Positions 1-8,043 of a stretch of DNA of 26,800 nt are shown here, in pieces. Where the stretch lies: NCBI GenBank assembly GCA_031549415.1, contig JAVBPU010000001.1:1-26800 (forward strand). The letters run 5' to 3'. The stretch is from Limiplasma sp031549415 (lineage in GTDB: Bacteria > Bacillota > Clostridia > Christensenellales > Aristaeellaceae). The position numbers and the translations under genes were made by a program. The number at the start of each line of letters is the position of its first letter. The stretch's first letter is position 1. The notes under the pieces were generated by a model that saw only the letters and a program-made list of their open reading frames with translations, was not told where the DNA came from and did not search any database.

Positions 1-108
1 AGCCCAGTCTTTGCGGATCTTTTCCCCCGGCGCGTTGCCTCGTCCGGTCAGCATAGCACCACTATGCCTCCCTTCCTCGGCTGAGCGCCAGGGAAAAATC
101 TCTCGCAT
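1..108 (-). other. Unassigned open frame running off the left edge
   Basis: A minus-strand frame opens with ATG at 108 and stays open for 36 codons to the window edge, ending in MLTGRGNAPGEKIRKDWA. It starts just beyond the premature stop of the ulaE-like gene and does not resemble the continuation of that family. I see no clear ribosome site and do not recognise the product. It may be the foreign sequence that truncated ulaE, or chance. Confidence 0.2.
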
Positions 109-117
109 ATCCTGTGG

Positions 118-357
118 CTACGTTTTCGGAATTTGCTCTAAACAGAGGGTGGAAATGGGGACCCTTGTGCGGCGGATGGCCCCGGCCAGGTTGGCGATTT
201 GCTCCGGGTTCCAGTCCAGCCTGGCTTGCCGTTCGTCGCTTTCATCAATGCTGATTTCCAGAAAATCAAATCCTGCGTCCCGGGCGGCGGACAGCATGGT
301 GTCAAAGGCCATGCCCGGAGGCATGGCCTTTTCATAGATTCCCAGTCGATAGTTCAT
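118..357 (-). pseudogene. ulaE: Truncated ulaE-like L-xylulose-5-phosphate 3-epimerase
   Basis: UlaE/SgbU enzymes convert L-xylulose 5-phosphate to L-ribulose 5-phosphate in L-ascorbate breakdown. The first 74 or so residues match that family well: the LGIYEKAMPPGM opening, the GFDFLEISIDESDERQARLDW block and the VPISTLCL strand. Intact enzymes continue with a conserved SGHRRYPLGS-like segment and reach about 284 residues; here the frame reads EQIPKT and stops at 79 residues, and neither other frame restores the family sequence. The start at 357 has GAAGGGAAAAGG just upstream and lies 23 bp after the permease stop, so it is the last gene of the minus-strand ABC operon. The remnant cannot form the TIM barrel and is almost certainly inactive, unless the junction is an assembly error. 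Confidence 0.75.
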
Positions 358-380
358 GGCCTTTTCCCTTCGAGGCTTGT

Positions 381-1427
381 TCAGCCGCTGGCTTCCATTT
401 TCGGCTCCCGCCCACTGCGCCTTTTGACCATGCGCTTCCAAAAAGATGCCTTCTTGAGGCCGCTCATCTTGTAGCTGGAATACATGTCGATGGCGACGGC
501 GGCAATGATGATGAGGCCCTTGATCAGGTCATGATACACAGAGGCCACGCCCAGAAGCTGCAAGCCGTTGGTGAGAATGCCGATGAGCAGCGCGCCGAAC
601 ATGGCCCCCTGAATGGTGCCAGAGCCGCCCCGCAGCGACACGCCCCCCACCACAATGGCCGCCAGCACGTCGTTTTCATAGCCCTTGGCCTGGCCTGCGG
701 AAGCCTGCTGGTTCATGCTGGACAGCACCAGTCCCGCCAGGGCACCCATCAGGCCGGAAATGATGTAGGCAATCAGGATGACCTTGCGGTCGTTGATGCC
801 GGAAAGCTTGGCGGCTTCCCGGTTGCCGCCCACGCAATACAGCTGTCGCCCATAGACCGTGCGGTTGAGAATGATGTAGGTCAGCGCGAAGCAAAACAGC
901 AAGATGTACACGGGGATGGGCACTTCCAGAAACCGGGAGTTGCCCACGTAGTTGAACAGGTCCGCCTTCATCACGTTGATCAGCTGGTTCTGGGTCACGG
1001 TCTGGACCAGGCCGTAGAGGATCTCCGAGGTGGCCAGCGTGAGCAGGAAGGCCGGGATGCGGAAGCGGGCCAGCACAAGCCCGTGGAACAGGCCGGAGAC
1101 CGCGCCGATGAGCAGCCCCAGGCCAACGCCCAGCAAAATGCCCTCTGTGGAGAATCCAAGCCGGACGATGGTGGTGCAGCAAACCGCGCCCGCCAGGGCG
1201 GCGGAGCCGGACACCGTCCGGTCAATGCCTGCCAGCAGCACCGGGAAAACAGCCCCGCAGATCATGATCCCCTGCAAGGAAATGGCGTACAGGATGTTGC
1301 GCAGGTTGCTCATGGTCAGGAATTTTCCGGGCAGCACCAGGGCGAAGGCAAAGCTCATCAAAACCAAAATCAGCAGCTGCCGTTGCTGAAACAGCAGGGC
1401 CTTCCAGTTTGTACGGTTCAGTTTCAT
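381..1427 (-). CDS. RbsC-type sugar ABC permease (second permease)
   Basis: This 348-residue inner-membrane protein belongs to the BPD_transp_2 (RbsC/XylH/LsrC) permease family and should form half of the translocation channel. It has roughly eight to ten hydrophobic segments, the first at about residues 15-35. The family loop GGVSLRGGSGTIQGAMFGA sits in the C-terminal third, and a basic tail follows the last segment. Its ATG overlaps the TGA of the ATPase gene by four bases (ATGA), indicating translational coupling. The operon contains two different permeases served by one ATPase, as in lsrCD, so a heterodimeric channel is likely. Substrate cannot be read from the sequence; context (ulaG, ulaE, FGGY kinase) points to a sugar acid, its lactone or a pentulose. 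Confidence 0.92.
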   Translation of the reverse strand: MKLNRTNWKALLFQQRQLLILVLMSFAFALVLPGKFLTMSNLRNILYAISLQGIMICGAVFPVLLAGIDRTVSGSAALAGAVCCTTIVRLGFSTEGILLGVGLGLLIGAVSGLFHGLVLARFRIPAFLLTLATSEILYGLVQTVTQNQLINVMKADLFNYVGNSRFLEVPIPVYILLFCFALTYIILNRTVYGRQLYCVGGNREAAKLSGINDRKVILIAYIISGLMGALAGLVLSSMNQQASAGQAKGYENDVLAAIVVGGVSLRGGSGTIQGAMFGALLIGILTNGLQLLGVASVYHDLIKGLIIIAAVAIDMYSSYKMSGLKKASFWKRMVKRRSGREPKMEASG

Positions 1428-2944
1428 GCGCTACGCCCCCCTTCTTGGGCCTGGATGCCGGAGGCGGTCAGCAGAATGTCCTCTTGCGTCACCACGCCCT
1501 GGTTAAATTCGTGGATGATGCGGCCTTCCTTCATCACAATGATTCGGTGGGCCACCCGCAGCACCTCCGCGATGTCGGAGCTGACCAGTAACACCGCCAC
1601 GCCCTTTTGGGCCAATTCCTCAATAAACTTATAGATTTCGTCCTTGGCGCCGATGTCAATGCCCACGGTGGGCTCGTCAATGAGGACCACTTTCAGCTCC
1701 CGGGTGAGCCACTTGGCCAGCACGGCCTTTTGCTGGTTGCCCCCGGAAAGATGGCCTACCTGCACCAGAGGATTGGCGGGGCGCAGGTCCACCAGCTTCA
1801 CGGCCCGCTGGCCCAGGGCCTTTTCCTTCGCCCGCTGCACAAAGCCCCGGCGGCTGACGGCATCGTAATTGGTGCAGGCCACGTTTTTCTCCACAGACAG
1901 CATGGGCACAAACCCTTGGGTGCGGCGGTCCTCGGGAATCAGGCCAAAGCCCAGGGAGATCACCTTGTTGGTTTGTTTTGGCAGCTTCTTGCTTGCAAAG
2001 CGGATCTCGCCGGAATCATGGCGGTCTACGCCGAAAATGGCCCGCAGGATTTCCGTGCGGCCGGACCCCACCAGGCCCGTCAGCACCACCACTTCCCCGG
2101 CCTTCACCTGGAAGGAGATCTGCTCAAACTTGCCCAGGCTGCACAGGTCCTGCACCTCCAGCACCGCAGGGGCGCTGGAGGTGGCCAGCTCCCGGGAGGC
2201 GGTGGCGTCGCTTAGCTCCTTGCCGATCATCATGCGCACGATGTGGTCCGGCTTGATGTCCTCATGCTCCACCACGCCCACCAGGCCGCCGTCCCGCAGC
2301 ACGGTGATCCGGTCGGACAGGGAAAAGACCTCCTCCAGCCGGTGGGAGATGTAGATGATGGACACCCCCGCCGAGCGGAGCTGCCGGATGATTTTGTACA
2401 GCATTTCACTTTCCTTAGCGCTTAAAGAGGCCGTGGGTTCGTCCATGATAATGAGGCGGGCGTTGGTGGACAGAGCCTTCAAAATCTCCACCATCTGCTT
2501 TTGGGCCACGGACAGGGTTTCCACGATATCATCCGGCTTTAGGGGAAAGTCGAACCGCTCAATCAGCTGGGCCACTTCCTGCCGCATGGCCTTTTTTTGC
2601 AGCACGCCAAAGCGCTGCTTTTCCTTGTTCAGCAAGATGTTTTGGGTCACGGACAGCGTGGGGATCAGCGAAAATTCCTGAAAGATGACAGCGATGCCCA
2701 GGCGAGACGCGTCCTCCCGGGTGGCGATTTCCACAGGCTTGCCGTCAAAGAAAATCTCGCCGCCATCCTTGGGGTACACGCCCGTGAGCACCTTGATGAG
2801 CGTGCTTTTGCCCGCGCCGTTTTCTCCCAGCAGCGCGTGGACCTCCCCTTTTCGCACGCGAAAATCCACCTGCTTTAAGGCATAGACATGAGAAAACTTC
2901 TTCTCAATGCCTTTCATTTCAACCATCCACTCACCGTTACTCAT
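1424..2944 (-). CDS. RbsA/MglA-type sugar ABC ATPase, two cassettes
   Basis: A 506-residue dual ATPase that powers monosaccharide-type import. Cassette 1 has Walker A GENGAGKST (residues 40-48), signature LSVAQ (144-148), Walker B LIIMDEP (164-170) and the H-loop ISHRLEE. Cassette 2 has the degenerate Walker A GLVGSGRTE, the family motif LIPEDRRTQGF, signature LSGGNQQK and Walker B VVLIDEPTVGID. This intact-first, degenerate-second arrangement is normal for RbsA proteins. Both ends overlap neighbours by ATGA, so the two permeases and the ATPase are tightly coupled. An internal start at MVEMKGIEKKF would match many relatives better, so the first seven residues are uncertain. Confidence 0.95.
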   Translation of the reverse strand: MSNGEWMVEMKGIEKKFSHVYALKQVDFRVRKGEVHALLGENGAGKSTLIKVLTGVYPKDGGEIFFDGKPVEIATREDASRLGIAVIFQEFSLIPTLSVTQNILLNKEKQRFGVLQKKAMRQEVAQLIERFDFPLKPDDIVETLSVAQKQMVEILKALSTNARLIIMDEPTASLSAKESEMLYKIIRQLRSAGVSIIYISHRLEEVFSLSDRITVLRDGGLVGVVEHEDIKPDHIVRMMIGKELSDATASRELATSSAPAVLEVQDLCSLGKFEQISFQVKAGEVVVLTGLVGSGRTEILRAIFGVDRHDSGEIRFASKKLPKQTNKVISLGFGLIPEDRRTQGFVPMLSVEKNVACTNYDAVSRRGFVQRAKEKALGQRAVKLVDLRPANPLVQVGHLSGGNQQKAVLAKWLTRELKVVLIDEPTVGIDIGAKDEIYKFIEELAQKGVAVLLVSSDIAEVLRVAHRIIVMKEGRIIHEFNQGVVTQEDILLTASGIQAQEGGRSA

Positions 2945-3957
2945 TTCGTCACCGCCATTGTGGCCGCCAGGGCGCTGTGCCTGCGGCTGCGCTCGGTCAT
3001 AAACTCGTTATAGAAGGCGTCAAAAATCAACATCAGCACAATCACGATGCCCGTCAGCAATTGCTGGGTCTCCGTGGGAAACCCGAATTTGAGGATGCCG
3101 TTTTCCAGCACCCGCATAAACAGCACGCCGATAACGGTGCCCACGATGTCCCCGCGCCCGCCGGAAAAAGCCGCGCCGCCGATCACCGTGGCGGAAATGG
3201 CCTTGAATTCATAGCCCACGCCGCCGCCTGCCTCCGCGGTCCTGGTTTTGCCGATGAAAAACAAGGAGGCGACGAAGCTGCAAAACCCCGCGATCAGGAA
3301 GGCAAACATCTTGGTTTTGGTGAAGCTGATGCCGGAAATTTCGGCAGAATTGCGGTTGGCCCCAATGGCGTACAGATGGGTACCCAGCCGCGTGCGCTTG
3401 AGAATGAACTGCACCAACAGGGCCAGCACAAAGAAGGCGATGGTGCAATAGTAAAGCCCGGTGAGCGGCCCCTCGCTGATTTTTCCGCCAAACCATTTGA
3501 TCACGGGGTTTTGAATGGAGACGGTGGTGAGGCCGCCGTACTGGTCATGGATGGCCAGCACATACATCAGGCCGATAAAGACGAATTTGGACGAAAGGGT
3601 GGCGATAAAATCCGGAATCCGCAGCACGGAAACGATAAAGCCGTTGAACAGGCCCCCGGCCACGGCCACCAGCAAGGTGATGAGGAGAATCCACGCCAGG
3701 TTCAACTCCGTGTAGTATAGAAGGTTGGCGATGACCATGCAGTTCAGGCCCATCAAAGCGCCGCAGGACAGATCGTTGCCGCCGGTGATGATGATGAGCG
3801 TTACGCCAATGGCCAAAATGCCCACGAGAGAGCACTCCCGCAGCATGTTATAGATATTGACCGGGGTAAAGAACCGTTCAGACGTCAGGCCGAAAATCAG
3901 CAGCAGCAGCACCAGCAAGCTGAAGGATATCAGCCTTCGCAGGGTTTCTTGTCTCAC
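2941..3957 (-). CDS. RbsC-type sugar ABC permease (first permease)
   Basis: BPD_transp_2 family permease of about 338 residues with an N-terminal hydrophobic segment (LISFSLLVLLLLIFGL) and further segments throughout. The family motif ATVIGGAAFSGGRGDIVGT lies in the cytoplasmic loop of the C-terminal third. Start choice: an ATG at 3963 directly abuts a perfect AGGAGG with zero spacing and is unlikely to be used, whereas GTG at 3957 lies six bases from the same AGGAGG and is preferred. The gene ends in an ATGA overlap with the ATPase. It differs clearly from the second permease of the operon, so the two are not a recent duplication. Confidence 0.92.
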   Translation of the reverse strand: MRQETLRRLISFSLLVLLLLIFGLTSERFFTPVNIYNMLRECSLVGILAIGVTLIIITGGNDLSCGALMGLNCMVIANLLYYTELNLAWILLITLLVAVAGGLFNGFIVSVLRIPDFIATLSSKFVFIGLMYVLAIHDQYGGLTTVSIQNPVIKWFGGKISEGPLTGLYYCTIAFFVLALLVQFILKRTRLGTHLYAIGANRNSAEISGISFTKTKMFAFLIAGFCSFVASLFFIGKTRTAEAGGGVGYEFKAISATVIGGAAFSGGRGDIVGTVIGVLFMRVLENGILKFGFPTETQQLLTGIVIVLMLIFDAFYNEFMTERSRRHSALAATMAVTK

Positions 3958-3995
3958 GGGCATCCTCCTATGGGCAGCGTCAGGGCGGAAGAAAC

Positions 3996-4032
3996 GCGGG
4001 AGTTGGGGCGCGCGGTGCGCCCCAACTCCCGC
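3996..4032 (-). promoter_or_regulatory. Very stable intercistronic stem-loop after the binding-protein gene
   Basis: A perfect 16-bp stem (GCGGGAGTTGGGGCGC and its complement, 3996-4011 and 4017-4032) closes a five-base loop. It lies between the stop of the binding-protein gene and the permease start. No T-run follows in the minus direction, so it is better read as an mRNA-stabilising or attenuating hairpin that keeps the binding protein in excess over the membrane subunits, as in other binding-protein operons (inference). Confidence 0.8.
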
Positions 4033-4042
4033 AGCGTTCCTA

Positions 4043-5002
4043 TTACCAGCGCATGTCAGCGGTGATGGTGTCCACGTTGTCCTTGGTGACGGTGATGGGA
4101 GGCATTTTGATGACGGGGGTGGCGGTCCAGGTGGAGATGTCGATGTCGCTGCCGATGTACATCATCAGCAGGCGGAGGGCCGTGGAGCCCTGGTCATAGC
4201 AGTTGGTGTACACGGTGCCGGTGATGATGCCCTGCTCGATGTACTCCAGCGCCTTGGTTTCGCCGTTGGCGCCCCAGATGATGATGTCTTCCACGCCGGC
4301 GGTCTTGCAGGCCATGCCCGCGCCTTCGGCCATCTGGTCGTTATGGGCAAACACCGCGTCGATCTGGTCCGGGTAGGAGGTCAGGAAGTTGGCCATGGTG
4401 GTGTTGGCCTTTTCCATGTTCCAGTCCGCAGCCTGTTCGTCCAGGATTTTGATGTCGGGATATCCAGCCAGGGTGTCCTGGAAGCCCGCTTCCAGGTTGA
4501 TGCCGCGGGCCGCGCCGGGGGTGGCCTGGATGACCACCACATTGCCCTTGCCGCTGAGGGCTTCGGCAATCTTGGTGGCGATGACGGAACCGGCCTCATA
4601 GTCGGTCATGGAGACCAGGCCGTGGCACACCGCGTCCGAAGCCATGTTGATGCACACCACGGGGATACCCGCGGCTTCCGCGTCTTCAATGGCGGGGGTC
4701 AAGGTGGCTTTGTTATAGGTCTGGATGATGATGCCGTCGTATTCCTGCGCGATGCAGTCGTTCATCAGAGTCACTTGCTTGTCGGCGTTCTTTTCGCCAT
4801 CGTACACATCCACTTGGATGCCGTTCCAGAAGGCGGCTTCGGTCTTGATGCCGTTGCCCCAGGCGGTGCAGTTCGCTTCGGTGGCGGCGGTGGGGATCCA
4901 TGCGATGCGCAGGGGCTCCTTATAAGGGTCCTTCGCGGCAAAGGCAGCGCCGATGGTGAGAACCATGGTGAGAACCAGCAGGAGGGCGATCAGTTTTTTC
5001 AT
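4043..5002 (-). CDS. Periplasmic-binding-protein-type sugar receptor (Peripla_BP_4 family)
   Basis: A 319-residue solute-binding protein that captures substrate outside the cell and hands it to the adjacent permeases. Residues 1-22 are a signal peptide (basic MKK, hydrophobic core, AFA cleavage motif) with no lipobox cysteine. The mature part has the two-lobe features of RbsB-like proteins: DGIIIQTYN, GIPVVCINM, the hinge-region GNVVVIQATPGAARG, DAVFAHNDQMAEGA and a C-terminal TNCYDQGSTAL. Although the frame is open far upstream, the start at 5002 is chosen because AGAGG lies nine bases before it and it begins a textbook signal peptide. It is the promoter-proximal gene of the minus-strand operon, preceded by a leader of about 160 nt. 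Confidence 0.93.
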   Translation of the reverse strand: MKKLIALLLVLTMVLTIGAAFAAKDPYKEPLRIAWIPTAATEANCTAWGNGIKTEAAFWNGIQVDVYDGEKNADKQVTLMNDCIAQEYDGIIIQTYNKATLTPAIEDAEAAGIPVVCINMASDAVCHGLVSMTDYEAGSVIATKIAEALSGKGNVVVIQATPGAARGINLEAGFQDTLAGYPDIKILDEQAADWNMEKANTTMANFLTSYPDQIDAVFAHNDQMAEGAGMACKTAGVEDIIIWGANGETKALEYIEQGIITGTVYTNCYDQGSTALRLLMMYIGSDIDISTWTATPVIKMPPITVTKDNVDTITADMRW

Positions 5003-5169
5003 GTCTGGATTACCTCTTTCCTTCATGATTTGTGTGGGGGGTACACAGTTGTTGTGGAGAAACTGGCGTTGCGCAACGGGGCATCTTCTGTTTTGGCAAG
5101 GGGACAGAACGCCGCCAAATCCGTCCATCTCTTTGCCTGGGTGTGCTTTCATCGCGCTTTCGTAACTGT

Positions 5170-5199
5170 ACGATAGCACAAAGAAAACGTTGCGGTCAA
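5170..5199 (-). promoter_or_regulatory. Promoter of the minus-strand ABC operon
   Basis: On the minus strand a -35 TTGACC (5199-5194) is followed after 18 bases by -10 TATCGT (5175-5170) preceded by TGC, an extended -10. Transcription would start near 5163, leaving a leader of roughly 160 nt before the binding-protein gene. I found no recognisable riboswitch in that leader. Confidence 0.6.
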
Positions 5200-5215
5200 T
5201 GGCTTCTAGGCACAA

Positions 5216-5345
5216 TGCACAATTTCTCATTTTTGTTTTGCAGCAGAATATGCAGGTTGTAACGCTGGCAGGAATGGGCTTTGGAGGGGTTTGGGCATGG
5301 GTGTGGATGGAAAAAACTGGAAGCAAGTGGGTGAGAAAATGTGCA
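5216..5345. promoter_or_regulatory. Mirror-image pair of regulator boxes in the divergent promoter region
   Basis: The 14-mer TGCACAWTTTCTCA occurs at 5216-5229 on the plus strand and at 5332-5345 on the minus strand, differing at one position. Each copy ends exactly 16 bp upstream of a -35: TTGACC at 5199 for the ABC operon and TTGAAA at 5362 for the kinase operon. Both promoters therefore read TGAGAAAWTGTGCA-N16-TTGAMM. The box centres near -60, typical of an activator. The obvious candidate protein is the SorC-type regulator encoded at 9109 (inference). Confidence 0.6.
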
Positions 5346-5361
5346 ATGCCCCCTGCCCTTC

Positions 5362-5390
5362 TTGAAAAAAAGGCCCTTTCATGATAAGTT
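5362..5390 (+). promoter_or_regulatory. Probable promoter of the kinase-ulaG operon
   Basis: TTGAAA (5362-5367), 17-base spacer, then TAAGTT (5385-5390) preceded by TGA, giving a weak extended -10. The -10 match alone is poor; support comes from the identical box-to--35 spacing shared with the opposite promoter. Confidence 0.45.
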
Positions 5391-5443
5391 CTCTCTGGAT
5401 AGGTCTCTTGCTTGCATAACAAGGAAGAAGAAAGGTTGCTGCC

Positions 5444-6928
5444 ATGAACATTCTGGCACTGGACATCGGCACCACCAGCATGCGGGGCATTTTGTTTGAC
5501 GCGGCTGGCGAGGTTTTGGCCACGGAGACCGTGCAAACGCCCCTGTGCATCCAGAAGGACCGGGTGGAGCAATCGCCGGAGACCTTTGTCCGGGGAACCG
5601 TATCCATTTGTAAGGCCATAGCCGCCCGGCAGCGGGTGGACGCCATTTCCGTCACCGCGTTCCGGTCCGCTATCACGCTGGTGGATGCCCAGGGCACGGC
5701 GCTGTATCCCTTCATCATGTGGCAGGACACCCGCAACAGCGGCATTTGCAGCCGCCTTCGCGGGGAGGACGCCTGGGTGCACAGAACCAGTGGCGCTTGT
5801 ATCAACACGGTGTTTACCGCCACCAAGATTGCCTGGCTCAAGGAAAATGAGCCGGAGCTGTATCACAGGGCCTACAAGACCATGATCGTTCCGGATTATG
5901 TGATTCGTTTTATGACGGGCGTGTTCGCCACGGACCATACCTATGGCAGTCGCTCGTTGCTGATGAACATCCATACCCTGGAATGGGACGATGCACTATG
6001 CGCCCTGTTTGGCGTAGACAGGGAAAAGCTCTGCGAGCTGCGTCCCCAGGGCGCGGTGGCAGGCACGGTCAACCTGGAATTTGCCAGGCTGACGGGCATG
6101 GCCCAGGGCACCCCGGTGATCAGCGCCGGAGGCGATCAGCAATGCGGGGCGCTGGGGCTGGGCGTGATGGACGAAAGCACCCTGGAGGTCAACTCCGGCA
6201 CAGGTTCCTTTGTGATTTCCGTGGCCGACAAGCCCTATCTGGAAAACCGCTCCATCCTTTGCAATGTGGCGGCGGTACCGGGCCAGTATACTTTAGAGCT
6301 GAACATCATTTCCAGCGCGTCGGCGGTGAACTGGTTGGTCCGTGAATTCTTTCCGGAGCTTGGGGGGGAAGCGCCGGATTTTGAAGCGGTCAACCGCATT
6401 GTGGCGGAAACGCCGCCCGGCGCCAACGGACTGATTTGTATACCGCATTTTCAGGGCTGCGGCGCGCGGGATTGGCGGCCGGAGGCCAAGGCGGGCTTTT
6501 GGGGCTTTACCCTGGGCACCCGCCGCCAGGACTTGCTTCGCGCGTTGTACGAGGGCATCGGGGCGGAAATCGCCAAAAGCATTGACGCGTTGCCGGACAC
6601 CTGCCGCCAGGCCAAGGCCATCGCAGCGGCTGGCGGCCTGTCCAACTCCGACGCCTATTGCCAGATCCTGGGGGATATGACCGGCCGCAGCCTGATGCGC
6701 TGCCGCAACGCGCAGGCCACGGCAGTGGGGGCCTTCCTTTCCGGGGCTGTGGCCATGGGCCTGTACACGGGGTACCCGGAGGCGCTGGCAGCGGTAAATC
6801 CCAGTGACCGCTGCCGGGTGTTCCTGCCGGATGCGCAGCGGGTGGCCTTTTATCAAACCTATCAGCGGAAGGCTGAAATACTTTACCGCTCCGCCAACGA
6901 AGCAGACGGGCCGGGGGAAGGCTGGTAA
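5444..6928 (+). CDS. FGGY-family carbohydrate kinase
   Basis: A 494-residue cytoplasmic kinase of the xylulokinase/gluconokinase/LsrK superfamily that phosphorylates an imported sugar or sugar acid with ATP. FGGY_N features: LALDIGTTSMRGILFD phosphate-binding loop at residues 4-19, FIMWQDTRN around 89 and the MIVPDYVIRFMTG segment. FGGY_C features: SAGGDQQCGALGLGV carrying the likely catalytic Asp, VNSGTGSFV, and the AAGGLSNSDAYCQILGDMTG adenosine motif. AAAGG lies eight bases before the ATG. It is first in the plus-strand operon, 43 bp before ulaG. In lsr an FGGY kinase phosphorylates the ABC-imported signal and in yia the kinase LyxK phosphorylates 3-keto-L-gulonate; here it would supply the phosphate that PTS import supplies in ula operons. 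The exact substrate is unknown. Confidence 0.9.
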   Translation: MNILALDIGTTSMRGILFDAAGEVLATETVQTPLCIQKDRVEQSPETFVRGTVSICKAIAARQRVDAISVTAFRSAITLVDAQGTALYPFIMWQDTRNSGICSRLRGEDAWVHRTSGACINTVFTATKIAWLKENEPELYHRAYKTMIVPDYVIRFMTGVFATDHTYGSRSLLMNIHTLEWDDALCALFGVDREKLCELRPQGAVAGTVNLEFARLTGMAQGTPVISAGGDQQCGALGLGVMDESTLEVNSGTGSFVISVADKPYLENRSILCNVAAVPGQYTLELNIISSASAVNWLVREFFPELGGEAPDFEAVNRIVAETPPGANGLICIPHFQGCGARDWRPEAKAGFWGFTLGTRRQDLLRALYEGIGAEIAKSIDALPDTCRQAKAIAAAGGLSNSDAYCQILGDMTGRSLMRCRNAQATAVGAFLSGAVAMGLYTGYPEALAAVNPSDRCRVFLPDAQRVAFYQTYQRKAEILYRSANEADGPGEGW

Positions 6929-6971
6929 GCCTTTCAGGACTCGTCGATCACAAGAAAAGAGGGTACATGCA

Positions 6972-8036
6972 ATGGCATCAACGACAAATACAATCACCCG
7001 GGAAAGCTGGATTCTGGCAACCTTCCCGGAATGGGGCACCTGGTTGAATGAAGAAATTGAGCGGGAAGAAGTGAAGCCCGGCACCTTTGCCATGTGGTGG
7101 CTGGGCTGCACGGGCATCTGGCTGAAAACCGAAAACAATACCAACCTGCTGACGGACCTATGGTGCGGCACGGGCAAGCAGACCCATGGCAGCGGCCTGA
7201 TGAAGCAGGGGCACCAGCATATGAAGATGGTGGGCTGCCAAAAGGTACAGCCCAACCTGCGCAATGTGCCCTGTGTGCTGGACCCCTTTGCCATCAAGCA
7301 GCTGGACGCGCTGCTGGCCACCCATGACCATTCCGACCATATGGACATCCATGTGGCGGCCGCTGTGCTGCAAAATTGCCCGGAATGCCGCTTCATCGGC
7401 CCGGAAAACTGCGTAAAAGTTTGGGTGAAGTGGGGGGTGCCTGAGGAGCGTTGCACCATCGTGCGGCCTGGCGACACCATCACCGTGAAGGACGTGCAAA
7501 TCACGGCGCTGGACTCCTTTGACCGGACGGAGCTGGTGACGGTGCCCCCGGAAGTGACGCTGAAGGGCACCATGCCCCAGGACATGGACGTGCGCGCGGT
7601 GAACTACCTGTTCACCACCCCCGGCGGCACCCTGTACCATAGCGGCGATTCCCACTATTCCAACTACTATGCCAAGCACGGCAATGACCACAAAATTGAC
7701 GTGGCCCTCGGCTCCTTCGGCGAGAACCCCCGGGGCATGACGGATAAGTTGACAGCCATGGACATGCTGCGCATGGCGGAATGCCTGCGCTGCCAGGTGG
7801 TGATCCCCATCCACCACGACATTTGGACGAATTTCAAGGCCGATCCTTACGAAATCTTGGTGCTGTACAAGATGCGCAAGCACCGCCTGCAATACCAGTT
7901 CAGGCCCTTCATTTGGGAGGTGGGCGGCAAGTTCCTCTGGCCCCAGGACAAGGACCGGCTGCAATACATGTATGACCGGGGCTTTGACGATGTCTTTTCC
8001 GTGGAGCCGGACCTGCCCTTCAAATCCATGCTGTGA
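6972..8036 (+). CDS. ulaG: L-ascorbate-6-phosphate lactonase UlaG
   Basis: A 354-residue metallo-beta-lactamase-fold enzyme that opens the lactone ring of L-ascorbate 6-phosphate to give 3-keto-L-gulonate 6-phosphate, using Mn2+. Its length equals that of E. coli UlaG and very long blocks agree: TRESWILATFPEWG, GTFAMWWLGCTGIWL, PNLRNVPCVLDPFAIKQ, LYHSGDSHYSNYYAKHG, the GENPRGMTDK loop and the closing GFDDVFSVEPDLPFKSML. The metal-binding HxHxDH motif is H118-D-H120-S-D122-H123, with further histidines in HSGDSHYS and IPIHHD. The start at 6972 has AAGAGGG upstream and matches the family N-terminus. It lies between an FGGY kinase and a propeller-like protein; no UlaABC PTS genes or ulaD decarboxylase are in the window. 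Confidence 0.96.
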   Translation: MASTTNTITRESWILATFPEWGTWLNEEIEREEVKPGTFAMWWLGCTGIWLKTENNTNLLTDLWCGTGKQTHGSGLMKQGHQHMKMVGCQKVQPNLRNVPCVLDPFAIKQLDALLATHDHSDHMDIHVAAAVLQNCPECRFIGPENCVKVWVKWGVPEERCTIVRPGDTITVKDVQITALDSFDRTELVTVPPEVTLKGTMPQDMDVRAVNYLFTTPGGTLYHSGDSHYSNYYAKHGNDHKIDVALGSFGENPRGMTDKLTAMDMLRMAECLRCQVVIPIHHDIWTNFKADPYEILVLYKMRKHRLQYQFRPFIWEVGGKFLWPQDKDRLQYMYDRGFDDVFSVEPDLPFKSML

Positions 8037-8043
8037 GGCGGCT

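Noticed and set aside
531..1634. 367-codon plus-strand frame opposite the second permease
   Set aside because: It is antisense to a clear permease and ATPase, has low-complexity His/Gln-rich composition, and matches no family.
5003..5163. Riboswitch in the 160-nt leader of the first binding-protein gene
   Set aside because: I could not find a conserved aptamer core or a terminator/antiterminator pair.
3857..5176. 439-codon plus-strand frame opposite the binding protein
   Set aside because: Gly/Val/His/Asp-rich shadow of codon bias in the real minus-strand genes.
5003..5974. Long upstream extension of the first binding-protein frame on the minus strand
   Set aside because: It overlaps the FGGY kinase antisense and would bury the signal peptide; the start at 5002 has a good ribosome site.
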